From positions 14,687,468 through 14,751,467 of the forward strand of contig JASSKH010000002.1 of the NCBI GenBank assembly GCA_031763025.1: a stretch of DNA of 64,000 bases, in the 5' to 3' direction. The translations under genes were made by a program, and so were the position numbers. Source of the DNA: Macrocystis pyrifera. Taxonomy: Eukaryota; Sar; Phaeophyceae; Laminariales; Laminariaceae. How positions within the stretch are numbered: the first letter of the stretch is position 1; each line of letters opens with the position of its first letter. The notes under the pieces were generated by a model. The model worked only from the letters and a program-made list of their open reading frames with translations, searched no databases and was not told the origin of the DNA. Shown here piece by piece: positions 11,121-22,437 of the stretch.

Positions 11121-13080
11121 CAAGGTTCCCCTTCGGGATGTGGGTAACGTGAAATCCCGGGGGCGTCGCAAGGCGAAAATGGAGTCACAGATAACACACG
11201 TATAGCTGTTCTTGGCGGAAACGGGAGCCATGGGTTAGCGTATTGCTCGAAGGAAGGAGTACTATTAATAGTAGTCAGCAGGAACTGAGTACTACTCTTT
11301 CTGTGGTGGATACTACTTACTACACTACATGCACGCGGTACGATGGGTTAACTGCTATACCGTCACTACATACTTCGAAGTACACCACTGCCACTACTAC
11401 GCTGATGTAATACAGGTAGAAACCGGGAGCATTCTACAAAACACTACCGGGTACACTATTACTACGACTACTAACTATACTATTAATGGGGACCATAGTT
11501 AATAGGACCAAATATTTTTATTAAAAATAGGGAAATATATAGGGTTTGTGTGTACCGTAGGTCCTATTTACTATGGTCCCCCGTAATACTACTAAGTACT
11601 ACTTGGTACTACTGACCAAACGCTCATACAATGTACAGACAACCTCATAGCCAACAGAGAGGTCAAATAACCACGCGGTACCACGAGTTGGGGCATGCCT
11701 GCTATACTGTTACTATTAGTACACACCACCACCAGTAATACGTAGAGGCAGAACAGGCAGAAGCAGCATGAATAAATACTACCAGGTACACTACAATACT
11801 ACTGCTCCTAAAATACTAAAACTTCCATGCAACGGCGACGTAGCAGTCAAGCGGCACCATGAGTTGGGGGGCATGACTACTATACTGTTACTCTTAATGT
11901 GCACCACTACCACTACTACGCAGATAGATGCACTGTAGTAAAGGTAAAAGCAGTGTCATGATGATAGAAAGTCCGCGTTACCGTTGGCGGTGCCTTCGCG
12001 GTATTTTCAGAGTATGACGGTACGCCGTGAGGAATCCAAGCCATCGCTGAACTCGGGGGTAGTGTTTCGCAACCGTGGTGAGGATTGCGACAAATTTTCC
12101 GTGTAAGAGCGAGAGGTACTGTCCCCTTTTGTTATCCGGTAATCAGCCTATACACTAGGCATACTATCAAAGCAGCATGCACGCTACAAACTACCTGGTA
12201 CTATAGTACTACAACTACTCTTGGCGATGTTGTAAATGTACAGGCTACGCACGTACATGTATTATATACGGTTAAGGGCATCTACTGCTATTTGGCCAGG
12301 TAAAAGCAGCATGCAGATGTAGACGGACCGAAGGTAGCCAGTTTTGTGGCCACGAGCGTGCTCGGTGTGAGGTGTGTGGTGTACGTCAAAGGGTTAGGTG
12401 AAACATATATGACGCTCGACAGACGTGTATTGTTGTTGTTGCTGTATCTGCTGCTCCGGCTGCTGAGGTTGATCAAAAACGGGCGATTTCATTTTTTTCT
12501 ATATTTTCGACGCAGAGAAAATTCGAGCGGGATTGATTATTGTTGACTGCTCGCCAACCGCGAGCTCACGGGTAGGTTTCCAAGCTTATTGCACCGCAAA
12601 AAATCAACACGAGACTACGATCACTCGAGTGCTCGACCTGGTATACCGTACACACATACTATTGGAACGCTGCTGTTGTACTGCTGCTGCTGCTGTTGTA
12701 GTGCGCACCGTGGCTGCGCCTTGCTTTTGAAATACGGAGGAAGTGTGAGCTCGTATATACGAATCGTCGTCCTGCCCCTGAACAGCATTCAATCAATTGC
12801 ACCTTTCTCGACACTATTTATGTGTTCGTTCCTACTTCCTAGGTTGACAGGAATCACGGCTCACACACGCACACACACAAAAATGCGCTATCCGTGGCCG
12901 TCACAAAAGGGAGAGCTTGATAAACGACGGTTGCTGTGCCGTGGCTGCCTCTGTAGAAAGCTCGAGGGACGGTGCATCAGACATGATACAGCAGTAGCCA
13001 GCAGCAGACAAAAAATCTTTGAAGTAGTGGGGTCTCCATTGTCCTGCTTGGCTCTAGCAGGTCGGAATGACAGCCCCGTT
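11121..13080. repeat. Tandem duplication, unit 2 (partner 8905-11120)
   Basis: The blocks follow the same order as unit 1 (11133 opening block, 12295 GGCCAGGTAAAAGCAG block, 12620 TCACTCGAGTGCTCGACCTG block, closing block near 13040). This unit lacks the SINE-like segment but carries a palindromic MITE at 11482-11587. A 202-aa plus frame (12589-13197) crosses the closing block but is not preserved in unit 1, so it is treated as incidental. Confidence 0.75.
11482..11587. mobile_element. Palindromic MITE-like element (solo copy)
   Basis: About 100 bp with long inverted ends: GGGGACCATAGTTAATAGG on the left against CCTATTTACTATGGTCCCC on the right, around an AT-rich core. Related copies lie at 30464-30571 and 46655-46760. 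A further copy is split by He copy 4 (59650-59673 and 63852-63935). Copies are preceded by ATTAC/ATTAAT and followed by GTAAT, so the inverted repeat may extend to ATTAC...GTAAT. No coding capacity. The superfamily is unknown. Confidence 0.65.
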
Positions 13081-13189
13081 CTAATAAGGCGGGCAAGCCT
13101 TCTTTTTCTCGGTTTTCCAAGGGAAAAAAAGCCCTTCCAGAATAGATCGTACGAGCCTAGGGTGTCTTGTTTTAGTTTATATGGAAGTG
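13081..13189. other. Short spacer, nothing recognised
   Basis: Lies between the tandem duplication and the dispersed repeat that follows. Confidence 0.3.
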
Positions 13190-13450
13190 TGTGTTAGTGA
13201 ACATGTATGTCCACCGCGCTCAACGCACAGCACCAATACCAGTCCCGGCGGGCTCTGTGCACACACATACTAACAACATATTCTCGTGTTGGTGCGGTTG
13301 TGAGTCGTTCAGCGTTGATCGAGCTTGGTGCGGCAACGTGTGTTTTGAGAGGCAAATGGCAGGACCATGGTTTGAACACAAACCAGAACCGTAAAATATC
13401 AATATCTTGACGGGTTTTGCTTATGTAGTTCTACCGAACGAAACCCAATT
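13190..13450 (+). repeat. Dispersed repeat, copy 1 (partner 19390-19640)
   Basis: Shared landmarks are CGCGCTCAACGCACA, CAGTCCCGGCGGGCTCTG, GATCGAGCTTGGTGCGGCAA, CAGAACCG(T/C)AAAATATCA and TACCGAACGAAA(C/T)CCAATT. Short ORFs cover it on both strands, but none is kept in frame between the copies. No family recognised. Confidence 0.7.
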
Positions 13451-15113
13451 TCCACGAGTACTCACACGGCTAGCCGACGATACCCTGCTGCTGCAAGGGC
13501 ACCGGTGTCCTGAAGCACGAGATCTGCGATCCATAAACGGTGTAATCAAACGGCAGTACCACTTGCCACAAAATGCCAATTTATGGAGAAGAACATCACT
13601 CAATTCGATCGGGACGGCCCATGAGTAACGGTTTTGGTTGCGGCGATGGAAGCTGCAATGACTGGACCAGGCCCATGTTTGCTTGTGTGTTGTCTCTCTG
13701 TCTCCTGGCTGTCTAGTTTACGGGGCGTTCGTAGCTGTGGTGTCGTCATGGGTCTCGCTTTTCGCTTGGGTAGTTCGTTTTTAACCTTCGCTTCATCGAT
13801 TACAACCCCCCTCCAAAATATTAATAATCGAGAGGCTAAAATGAACTCAGCCGGTCGAGTTGGCCCTCATTTCTTCATTTGGACGAACCACAACGAGAGT
13901 ATCTTCCCATCTCATCTCCGCTTTTCTTAGCGTACGTTTTTTAGCTTCAAAACGCTTCGTTAGAATGGGCCCGTAGGACCGGCCCTAACCCTAAAAAAAA
14001 AAGAATTCCTTTCCCCTTCCGATTTGGTTGTGTTTTGCGTAAAACCTCCAAAAGAGACTTCGCAAACTCTTCGTGACATGCCTGGAATGAAACAAGGGAT
14101 CGGGTCAGCACGGGGAAACCATAACGATTACGAGTGGTGCCGGGTACCAGATAGGTACATGGTAGCAAACATCAATAAAAACATGCAGGGTACGCCGTAT
14201 AGCAACAACACCCAAGCAACGGCGGCGGCGGTAGCCGATGCTATACCAAGACAGCAAGCAGCAGCAGCTCTCGGCAGCAGTTCAGGAGCAGCAGCTCAGC
14301 AGCACACATCTTTCATCTTTGCGACGTTCAATTTTCGGGCCCACAATTCTTCTTGCGCTACTGCTGTGCTTCAAGCACGCCCGGTGCCTTAACACAGTGG
14401 CGCCGCCGCGGCTGCCGCGCTGCTGCTGCTGCTGCTGCTGCTGCTTCCCGTTGCTGCTACTGCTGTGCCACAGTGTTGTGGAATTTGCATACAAGAGTTT
14501 TCATGCGGTCGCCAGAGCTAAGAGACACGAGCACGAGTAGTCTTTTCGGATTGATGCACCACGACGACACCAAGTGGGCGCGTGCCGTTGCAGCGGCCCG
14601 ACGGGACACCCCAACGCCATTCGTACTTGTAACACTCCACGCTACACCGTTTCAGCCTCTGTGCGGTCCGCGGTTAGTTGCCGGGTTTGGTCCATACAGA
14701 ACAGACAGAACAGCAGCGCTTTTGTCCGATTTGCACAGGGTAGGGCTCTCTGTGGATGGGGCCTGGCGCACCGGGTTGAAGCTCGGCGCGTTAAGGCCAA
14801 TGAACAAAGGGCACAAAAAGTACCGCAAAATTCCTGCCAAGTCGTTACACTTGAAAAAAAATGCCGTTTTTACGTCGAAATACCGTACATTTATATATCG
14901 GGGAAATTTTGGAGAGGTTCTTACACAAAAACTTCAGCGAAAACACCAAACATGTTCACAATGCCTAAGCTACCTACAGCATGATGCATCGCAGATTTGA
15001 CTACTGCGGGTAATGAGGTCGCCCTCATCACCTTCAATTACTGCTCAATTGTGCGTTCACCTTGAATCAGCATCACCGTGTACATCATCCAATTCCACCA
15101 CGCATTACTTTTT
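13451..15113. other. Unrecognised stretch with CTG microsatellite
   Basis: A plus-strand frame of 215 aa (14353-15000) is mostly a translated CTG/GCTGCT tract plus arginine-rich sequence and shows no domain. Near 14985-15040 a block GCATCGCAGATTTGACTACT matches 20095-20160 in reduced form, linking the left flank of He copy 2 with the sequence beyond its right flank. Confidence 0.35.
14417..14455. repeat. (CTG)n microsatellite
   Basis: An almost perfect CTG run of about nine units, followed by TTCCCGTTGCTGCTACTGCTG. Its translation (poly-Ala, poly-Cys or poly-Gln) explains several frames here. Confidence 0.8.
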
Positions 15114-15119
15114 TGTAGG

Positions 15120-15160
15120 GCAGGGCAAGGGTTGCCCTGCTGTTCCCTAGGTGTTACCAT
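15120..15160 (-). other. He 3' terminal hairpin plus inner inverted repeat
   Basis: A 9-bp perfect stem with a GGG loop sits 5-6 bases from the element edge. It is followed after TG by TTCCCTAGGTGTTACCAT, which is the reverse complement of the opposite element end with two mismatches in 16. Equivalent positions are 2750-2790, 47205-47245 and 59680-59720, the last with one stem mismatch. Confidence 0.8.
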
Positions 15161-15625
15161 ATAATAAAAAGATTGGAAGTAGGTATGAAAATAATTTCTC
15201 GCGCGACGTCGATATTTGCCACGTAGAATATTACTTGTTTGAAGATGCTGCAGTTGCCGCTATTTTGAAACAAAAAAACAAAACATAACATCACAGTCGC
15301 ATCGCGCAGATTCCGATGACCTTGACGTGTCGCGAACACAGCCATACCAAATAAAACGCCGCAGTGAAGTCCAAGATGGCAAAAGGCATACACGTAGACT
15401 TTTCGCCAATGATCGTTACGTACATGCACCTCATAAACAACACTCTGTCGACCGAACAGTTACCATAACTGTAGCTGAACAGAACTCGACAGGCTGGACG
15501 CGCCGTGCAACATTTCTGCAAAATGCGTTGGAGCAAAAAGACGGAAACAAGAAGGCAGGCAGTCCTAATCGAGAAGCAATATCACACAAAAAATCAAAAC
15601 GTTTCAACACACATGTGAAGAACAC

Positions 15626-16485
15626 GTGAGACGCTCAAGGCGGCGGTACGTCGGAGTCGAGTCGGCAAGGCACAGCTGCGCTCCCCACGTCGTAGTGGCC
15701 GGGACTTCGGTAAGGCGGAGGCATGATGGCTCCTTGTCTAGTCGCCTCGATTATCTACGCGCGTTCTTGGTTTGGGCGCTCATGGTAGTAGCTAGCACTA
15801 CGGTATGCTGTCGTTTGTGCCTGGGGAACAGGCAAGGTCATAGACTTTCGAAGGTAGACATACACATGCTGGAAACCATGATACCAGTCATCATAGTCGA
15901 AATCGTCGCAAGACGTGGGACTCCCCCGAGTATACAATCGTACTTCAACCACCGCCCTCTCGAACGCAACTGGGTCACGAAATGGTTCGGAATGGAGTAG
16001 ATGACAGCTACGAGGCAGTACGCACCGCCTATTATCAAAATGGGTGACGGTGCTGGCGGCTCTTCGGCGTCTTCGCAGATGTCTACACGTGCAGACGCGA
16101 AGAAAACGCGATCTGGGCGTTGTCCGCACTCCAAGGAAGAATCGACCATATGCATGTATGTGCTGATGTGCCCGCGCAGCTTCTCGTCGCAGGGGGGGCA
16201 CGGAGCAGGTCCAGGAAAAGAGAAGTCGGAGGCGGCCCCGGTCAGGAACAAGGCATTGACTGCATCCTGGAGTGACTGGCGTGGTCCGTGCGGAATCAAG
16301 ACTGGAGCGGGATCTCGCCAGCACATTGGGATGCGGTTATCTCGATATATATGGCCATGGTCCTCGACATGGCAATCAGTAGTGAAGTTGCTAATTGAAT
16401 CCGAGAGCCCTCCGAGTGTACATGATACGAGCATGCCGTTCCACGACGTCACCTGGCCATCCGCTGTTGGGGTGGAGTTGACCAT
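15626..16485 (-). pseudogene. USP-like (C19) cysteine peptidase fragment, He copy 2
   Basis: This is the longest uninterrupted reading of the peptidase C-terminal part, a 215-aa ORF from 16485 to 15838. A zinc-type CPPC lies at residues 96-99 with LEC at 118-120. VFFASARVD follows at 127-135, then YCLVAVIYSIPNHFV at about 156-170 with GRWLKYD at 177-183. This order (finger cysteines, a hydrophobic strand, then the His box) is that of the second half of ubiquitin-specific peptidases. Here a GGG run near 16116 keeps the finger and His-box segments in one frame, whereas the other three copies have GGGG. The catalytic Cys box is missing, so the fragment cannot be active. Confidence 0.55.
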
Positions 16486-17060
16486 CAGGTCGAAGGGTGA
16501 TACAGAGAGGTCCGATCAAGACCCCGGCCGCTAAGCGGCAGCACCGTTGTTGGCGTGGGCCGTTATCGTTCTAATAATCATGTAAGCATCAAGAAAAGTA
16601 CGTACGTAGGAAGCACGTATTCGTCCCAGAGAATTTCCGCTTTTTCTTGTGGTTTTGGTACTATAAAATTTGGTTTTGGCACTATAAGAAGTGGGCACCG
16701 TATGTTGCAGGTATGGAGAAGTCAGTATCACTGCAGTCTTGTTTCGACCAGCTGTGTAGGGTGTTAGAAGGGTAGGTTGTCTGTCGTCCAACGATTTTGA
16801 GGCGTTTCTGTCGATTTTCGTCCGCCTCAATGCCGGTCGAGCAACGTTTGCACAGCAAGATATAGGCGGTGTGTATGGCGTGGAGGCAAAGGACGACCGC
16901 AGGAACTATACTGCTACTACTACTGCTGTGCTCTCAAGTGGTTGCAAGGTACACCCTGCTACTACTGTGACGCAGCTTTTGGGTCCACTATATACGTGAA
17001 TGAAATTATGACGAGCTTGTCGATCCAAATTACCAACCGCGCAGCTCGAACAACAGCAGA
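16486..17060 (-). other. He middle region, copy 2
   Basis: Shared with 48566-49130 but replaced by helicase-bearing sequence in He copy 4. A minus reading near 16900-16780 contains LCKRCSTGIEAD and RLKIVGRQTTYPS-like segments that are also readable at 48951-48736. It could be a small exon with a CxxC pair, but no family is recognised. Confidence 0.3.
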
Positions 17061-17189
17061 GACGGCGTTGCGTGGCGGTGGCGCAGGCAAACGGTGGCGA
17101 CAGCAGGCACATGCATACTGCTGTCCTCTCGATTGGCTGAGAATTGCACTGCTGCTCAGAACAGCAGAGGAGTACAGCAGATTTTTTCT

Positions 17190-18030
17190 GGTGGCGGTTG
17201 TTGAACGTTGTGGTCGGTGTGGTTTGGAGCCGGGATGTCATTCATGCTGTACATGCGCCCGTGCCCTCAGCTCTGCCTACTATCAGTCCTCGGCGCTACA
17301 TCGTAGGCTCCGATACATGCAACTAGTCATAAATTACACCCCGCATATGCCACCGTGCGCGCGCGATTTTGCCTGCTGCTGGTGTGCTGCTGGGCGCCTG
17401 CTGCTGGAGGATGAGTAGTTTTGTCTGGTGGCAGTTGGTCGTTGATGTTTGTGGTGGACGTGGTTGGCAGTCAGGATACATACATGGGTACAAAGATACA
17501 TACATACGCCCGCACCCGAAGCTCTTCCTATTTATCCTCGATTATGCATCGTAGGCTCCGACACTTGCAACTACTACAGGTACAGTAGCCAAGGGTACAC
17601 CCTCCCACCTCACGCAGTTTTTTTTGGCCTGGTGGCAGTTAGTTGGTTGTTGATCGGTGGGCGTGTTCGGGAGTCGGGTTACACACACATGCCCCCGCAC
17701 ACCAAGCTCTGTCTATCTATCCTCGATGACGCGTCGTAGGCTCCAACACTTGCAACTACAGGTACAGTAGCCAAGAATACACTGCGGGTGTGCAACTCAC
17801 GCGCTGGTTTGGCCTGTTACTATGCTGCTGGGCAACTGGCGGTTGTTGTTGGTCGTCGTCGTGGTGGGTGTGATCGGGAGTCGGGATACATACATGCGCC
17901 CGCACCCCAAACTCTACCTATCCATCCTCCGTGATGCATATCGCAGGCCCCGATACAAGCCATCCATAGAGTATATTGCGGATGTGCCACCTCACGCGCA
18001 TGGTTTTGCCTGCTGCTGCTGCTGCCGGGC
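17190..18030. repeat. ~210-bp tandem array of He copy 2
   Basis: Same four-unit array as at 139-1000, with units starting near 17193, 17429, 17632 and 17833. Confidence 0.75.
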
Positions 18031-19321
18031 GGCATGGCCGCAGCGATGTACAACAGCCTGCTTGTTGTACTCGTAGCACGCTCAATACGATATCTGTGCT
18101 TAGCAGCAGTTGTAACGGTACTGTTGGCCAATCACGGCCATTTTGCAGGTCATAAGGTAAGTTATAGCTCCGCCTCGATTGGTGGAAGCTCGAAAAGTTT
18201 AGGCTGTTCTTACGTTGTTTTTCGCTTGTAAATAAGGCAGAACTTTGTACCTATCCCTTGGCTCAGTGCCTGTCTCCTCTCTTGTAATGATGTTCTGCCT
18301 GATTGGAACACGTTCCCACCGGTCAGAAAGAAAAAAAACGAACAGCAGAGCTTCCCTCTTAGCCTTGTACGCCGCCCGCCCGTCTCGCGACCACCTCACC
18401 ACCGATTGGGTCCGGATAAAGTTTTCCTCCCTCTCTGCCACAGTGAGCATCATTGCCCGCCTCGCGTGAAGCCCAGTGCTCACCGTGGCCCTTCTTCGCC
18501 ACTTCGACAAACTTGGTGCTCAAACTGCATTGAAGTCTCTTTGAAGTTTAGTTTGGTCGAAAAAATAAGCACCGCATAAATATTATTTCGCATATCAAAA
18601 CGACCCTTACATCTCGTATATGGTGCAAGCGGAGCCTCACAAGGAGGCCAGACAGAGCCCATTCGTGCTTCCTGCGTGTCTCGAGACACACGCGACGCCT
18701 AGCCATGCAAACGGCGACGGCGCTCCTTGCAACACCCCATCTACCTGTTAGCACCCGCTGACACCCGCGGCGGCGCCGGGCTCGCCCGCGGTACCGTGTT
18801 CTGACTACACGCACGCGCACGAAACGAAACAAAAAGGCTCCAGATTATATATAAGCAACGTTAGACTCGTACCTGGTACGTTCGTTTGAACACGAGTACA
18901 CAGTACAAGAAGGCGCTTCTATGGACGAACGTAGTGTTTGTTCGAAAATACAAGTTGTACCGGGACATTGTTTGTCAGAAAACGGTATACCTTGAGAGAA
19001 AATGTCATATGACTTGGGTTTGGTGTGCCCTGATCACCTCGTTGTACTTTCCGTACCGTAAACTGGCAAAAAACGATGATGTACCGTTTTTTTTGGCATT
19101 TTTGCAAGTGAGACGGACGGACATGGATGTTTCGCCAAAAAACGGTATAAATTGACATAAAATGCCATCTAACTTGGGTTTTTTGTACCCTGATGACCTG
19201 GTTTGACTTTTTCGTACCGTAAACTGGCAAAAAAGCGCTGGTGTACCGTTTCTTGTCCTTTTGTCCGTTAGGACAGGAAATTAATCTTGCCTTTGGATTA
19301 CCCTAGGGTAAACCTAGGGAA

Positions 19322-20820
19322 TTTCCGCGTTCGTGCGCGTGTGCTTGTGCGCGCGTGCGTGTGACTCAGCATTTTTTTGACCATGTTTGTGTGCCGCGCT
19401 CAACGCACACGGCAACAATGCCAGTCCCGGCGGGCTCTGCGCACGCACACATACTGACGAAACTTTCTCGTGTTGATGCGGTTGTAAGTCGTTCAGAGTT
19501 GGTCGAGCTTGGTGCGGCAACGTGTGTTTTTAGAAGCACGTGGCCGGGCCACGGTTGAAAAAAAAAACAGAACCGCAAAATATCATAACGTTTTTTCGTG
19601 TTATACCGAACGAAATCCAATTCTACGAGTACTCGTTGGCAGAAGTGTCTGTCCACAGCAACGTTCGGGCCGTGTCTCTTAAAGACATGCTGCAGGCGGT
19701 ATTGTCGGACCCACTCTCATATTGCTGAGGGGGCGGAGAAGCTCTGCTGTAGATGCCTTACAGCAGTAGTAGTGGTGGGATCTGCTACGAGAAGCTCTGT
19801 TGGACACATGTCACGTACAGATGTTTGTCTTCAAGTTATGCCGAATTTCGAGTTGGGGAACCGGGAAACACGCAACAAAATCGAGTACGTGTACAAAGAG
19901 TTCAAGGGTAAGACCGACAAGCCGAGCGTACATCGACGCCGGCCCTGGCCTCGTGTGTCGTGCTGCTGTTGTTGCTGCCGCCGCCACGTCTGCTGCTGCT
20001 GACGGTTTTTTTCCTAAAGGAATGAGCCCGAATGGCACGGATACCTAGGTAGATGTTCGTTCGTGTTGGTGCAGCACGTATTCGTCCAGCATAATGCATC
20101 GAAGATTTGAATACTGCAGGTACTGAGGTCGCGCCTTGTCATCACCAATTACTATTTACTCGTACGGGAGTTTTTTGAGCCATTCTTTATGAAGTTTTCA
20201 GCAATCTCCGAAGCCCAAAAATCAGCACCATCTAGGGGACAGAAAACCATCTAAATTTCAAGTCTCGGTGCCTAGAGGGGGCAAAATTAGCGAATCCTCG
20301 CAGAATTGAGCCCAGTTTTGACAGTTCTGAGCGGTCTTCGGCGCCTGCAGGAACTCAGAGTTGCTTGAATTTTGGATACCATCACTACAGCAGCAGTACT
20401 ACTGCCCATCTGCTGAGTATATCCGTCACCAACGCCAAAGCATCACACCTGAGGCGAGCTGTACCTACGGGCTACGGCGTTCGTGTACGATATGGGTTCT
20501 CCCTCACATGTAAGCTTGTTATTTTTAATCCTCCGGCGGATTGGCAATCACATGTAAGCGATAGCAGCAGCAATGGCGATTCGACGTCGCCGGCGAAAAT
20601 CAAACCGGACTTACGTACCGAGACCACGCTCGCGGCGGCGCGGCGGCCGTTGGCTTTGCTTCCTTCGACACAAAAAAGACCAACCAATGCTATACAAAAC
20701 CAGCCTCCAAAATCAGAAGCTAAAGTAGACGGTCCTCATTTCTCATGCACATATTTCTGAAGGCTCAAAACTAGAAAAATAATCGCCCGAAATCACGGCT
20801 CGAAAAAACCCCATAATAGT
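19322..20820. other. Right flank of He copy 2: dispersed repeat copy 2 and unrecognised sequence
   Basis: A GT/GC-rich run (GTGCGCGTGTGCTTGTGCGC) is followed by the second copy of the 13190 repeat at 19390-19640. A triplet-rich stretch (CTGCTGTTGTTGCTGCCGCC near 19960) and a block matching 14985-15040 at 20095-20160 come next. The remainder (20165-20820) has no partner in the window and no convincing gene. Confidence 0.4.
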
Positions 20821-20821
20821 T

Positions 20822-22431
20822 GGGCTAATGCTGTTTTTTTTTGCGGTTCAGACTTCGAGCTTCAGATTTTGGCACAATCGAATTTTCAGCTGTTGAGTTC
20901 GCAAATCGAAACAGTCTTCCTATGAGTGAAAATCGGATTTATTGTTCGTGCATAAATTCGAGCAAACGCCCAGACCGACTGCTATTGATGTGGCCTGGTA
21001 CCGCGAAGAGGCGCGCCGAGTGCGCTGCACTGCGCGTAGGACCCAAGCGTCCGAGCCCACGCTGACTACTTCTGGTCTGGCAACGATGAGACGTGCCCAG
21101 TGCGCTACGTAGAGTCAACCTATCTTGATATTTTATATTTTGACACGATATGACTGATTGCTGCTGCTGCAGTCTACGCGTACGTATCGACAGAGAGGTG
21201 CGCGCCGAGCGCGCTTCTCTTGGTCTCTCGGCTCGAGCCCGCGGCAGCCAACTGCAGTCTGGCCACGGAGAGACGCGCCGCCCACCGACTGCGTGTCGGG
21301 CGCGAAGCGACGTCGCTACGGCTACGTCATCATCCAACTATCCGATCGTTCTGCTGTATGCTGTCGTTAAGATCTCGCATTTAAAGACCATCCCAATTCT
21401 CCATTAGAAAATCTGATGGCCAGGTCATCGGATTTTCGGCCAAATTATGACGACTTGGGCTATCGGATTCTCACATCGTTTTTTTTTCCGGTCGGATTTT
21501 GCATATTCGGACTGCTCAAGGCCAATTCTTACGCAGTCGGAAACATGGATTGAGAAAGCCGGTTTCTGATGCAGACAAAAACTGGCTTTCTTATTTAGTT
21601 GAAAAAGCACCCTTTTCAACCCAAGATGTTTCGATTATATTTTTTAAGTGGGCCAGACAGTCGAGAAAACTGACTTTTTCGATCCAACTCGCCCGTCGGT
21701 TTCATGCTTCGGAAAGTTTGAAAGTCCCGCTGCATACCAGTATCACACACCCACATACCCACACATGACATACGACACGACCCCATACCACAACATCGGC
21801 GACGCTCGCTTGGTTGTGTCACTTCTGCTGCTGCTCGCCGCGAGTCAGAGTGACACATCCTCATCTACGCCCGTCAGCAGCACGTGTCAGCACCCGATGG
21901 CCGCAGTGCGCGGTATCGATGACCTTTTGCCGACTGTTGCGCTGGCTGTAGCTTTGGCGGCTCTCGAAGAAGTCCAGCGCCGCGATGACCTCGAGTACGA
22001 GATGGAGGAGAACGCCCCGGGTGTGAAGCTCACACGTTGCTCGAAGAAGAAGCAAGACATCAGCATACATGTGTGGTTGGGCGCAACTGCTGCAAGATCA
22101 AGACCTCTCTGACCCCACCATCATTATTACGGCGAAGCAGTTTCGAACCGACTTCCGCCTACCCTACTCTTTTTTCTTGGAGCTAGTCAAGCTAGTCACT
22201 CCCTCACATCAAACGCCTCCAAAAAAAGAACAAAAACTGTATATTCGATCCAACGGACGATAAGAAGGGTAGCGATCCACAATCCAGTCGGAAAAATCGA
22301 TCGGAAACCGGCCTTTTCAATTCACGTTTTCCGACTGCATAACAATTGGCCCAAGCAGATGCCTTCATTTTTTGGATAAAAAAATACAAATCTGAAGCTC
22401 GAAATCGAACCGCATAGTAAAGAGAGCCTAA
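20822..22431 (+). mobile_element. PIF/Harbinger-like transposon remnant, unit 1
   Basis: Bounded by inverted ends: GCGGTTCAGACTTCGAGCTT with CAGATTTT at about 20842-20870, and AAATCTGAAGCTCGAAATCG with AACCGC at 22387-22413. It contains the amino-terminal part of a transposase (see 21898-22235) and a block at about 20990-21530 repeated in unit 2 at 23145-23685. Three-base target duplications typical of the superfamily could not be identified. A defective internal-deletion derivative is likely. Confidence 0.5.
21898..22235 (+). pseudogene. PIF/Harbinger-like transposase, N-terminal fragment with frameshift
   Basis: The first segment (frame of 21648-22112) reads MAAVRGIDDLLPTV... with RRDDLEYEMEENAP and ends near VWLGA. 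The next frame continues from about 22075 as WAQLLQDQDLSDPT, then AKQFRTDFRLPYSFFLELVK and LV. The FR..FR.PY..F..L..L pattern is characteristic of the region ahead of the DDE domain in Harbinger (HARBI1-like) transposases. The frame change near 22075 and the loss of similarity after about 22200 show that the catalytic part is deleted. Confidence 0.5.
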
Positions 22432-22437
22432 AATGAC

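Larger units (their letters stand above)
15114..19321 (-). mobile_element. He element copy 2, full length 4.2 kb (Helentron-like)
   Basis: The left end is TGTAG, then a hairpin at 15120-15140 (stem GCAGGGCAA/TTGCCCTGC, loop GGG), then the inverted-repeat motif at 15143-15160. The right end at 19298-19321 is the inverted counterpart (GGTAAACCTAGGGAA). In coding (minus) orientation it runs from 5'-TTCCCTAGG to the hairpin and CCCTACA-3', an asymmetric terminal-inverted-repeat layout as in Helitron2/Helentron elements. It carries a degraded USP-like peptidase at 15626-16485, a non-coding middle, the ~210-bp tandem array (17190-18030) and the palindromic pair near the 5' end. No helicase is present, so the copy would depend on proteins supplied by others. 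The class is inferred from structure and the copy-4 helicase. Confidence 0.7.
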
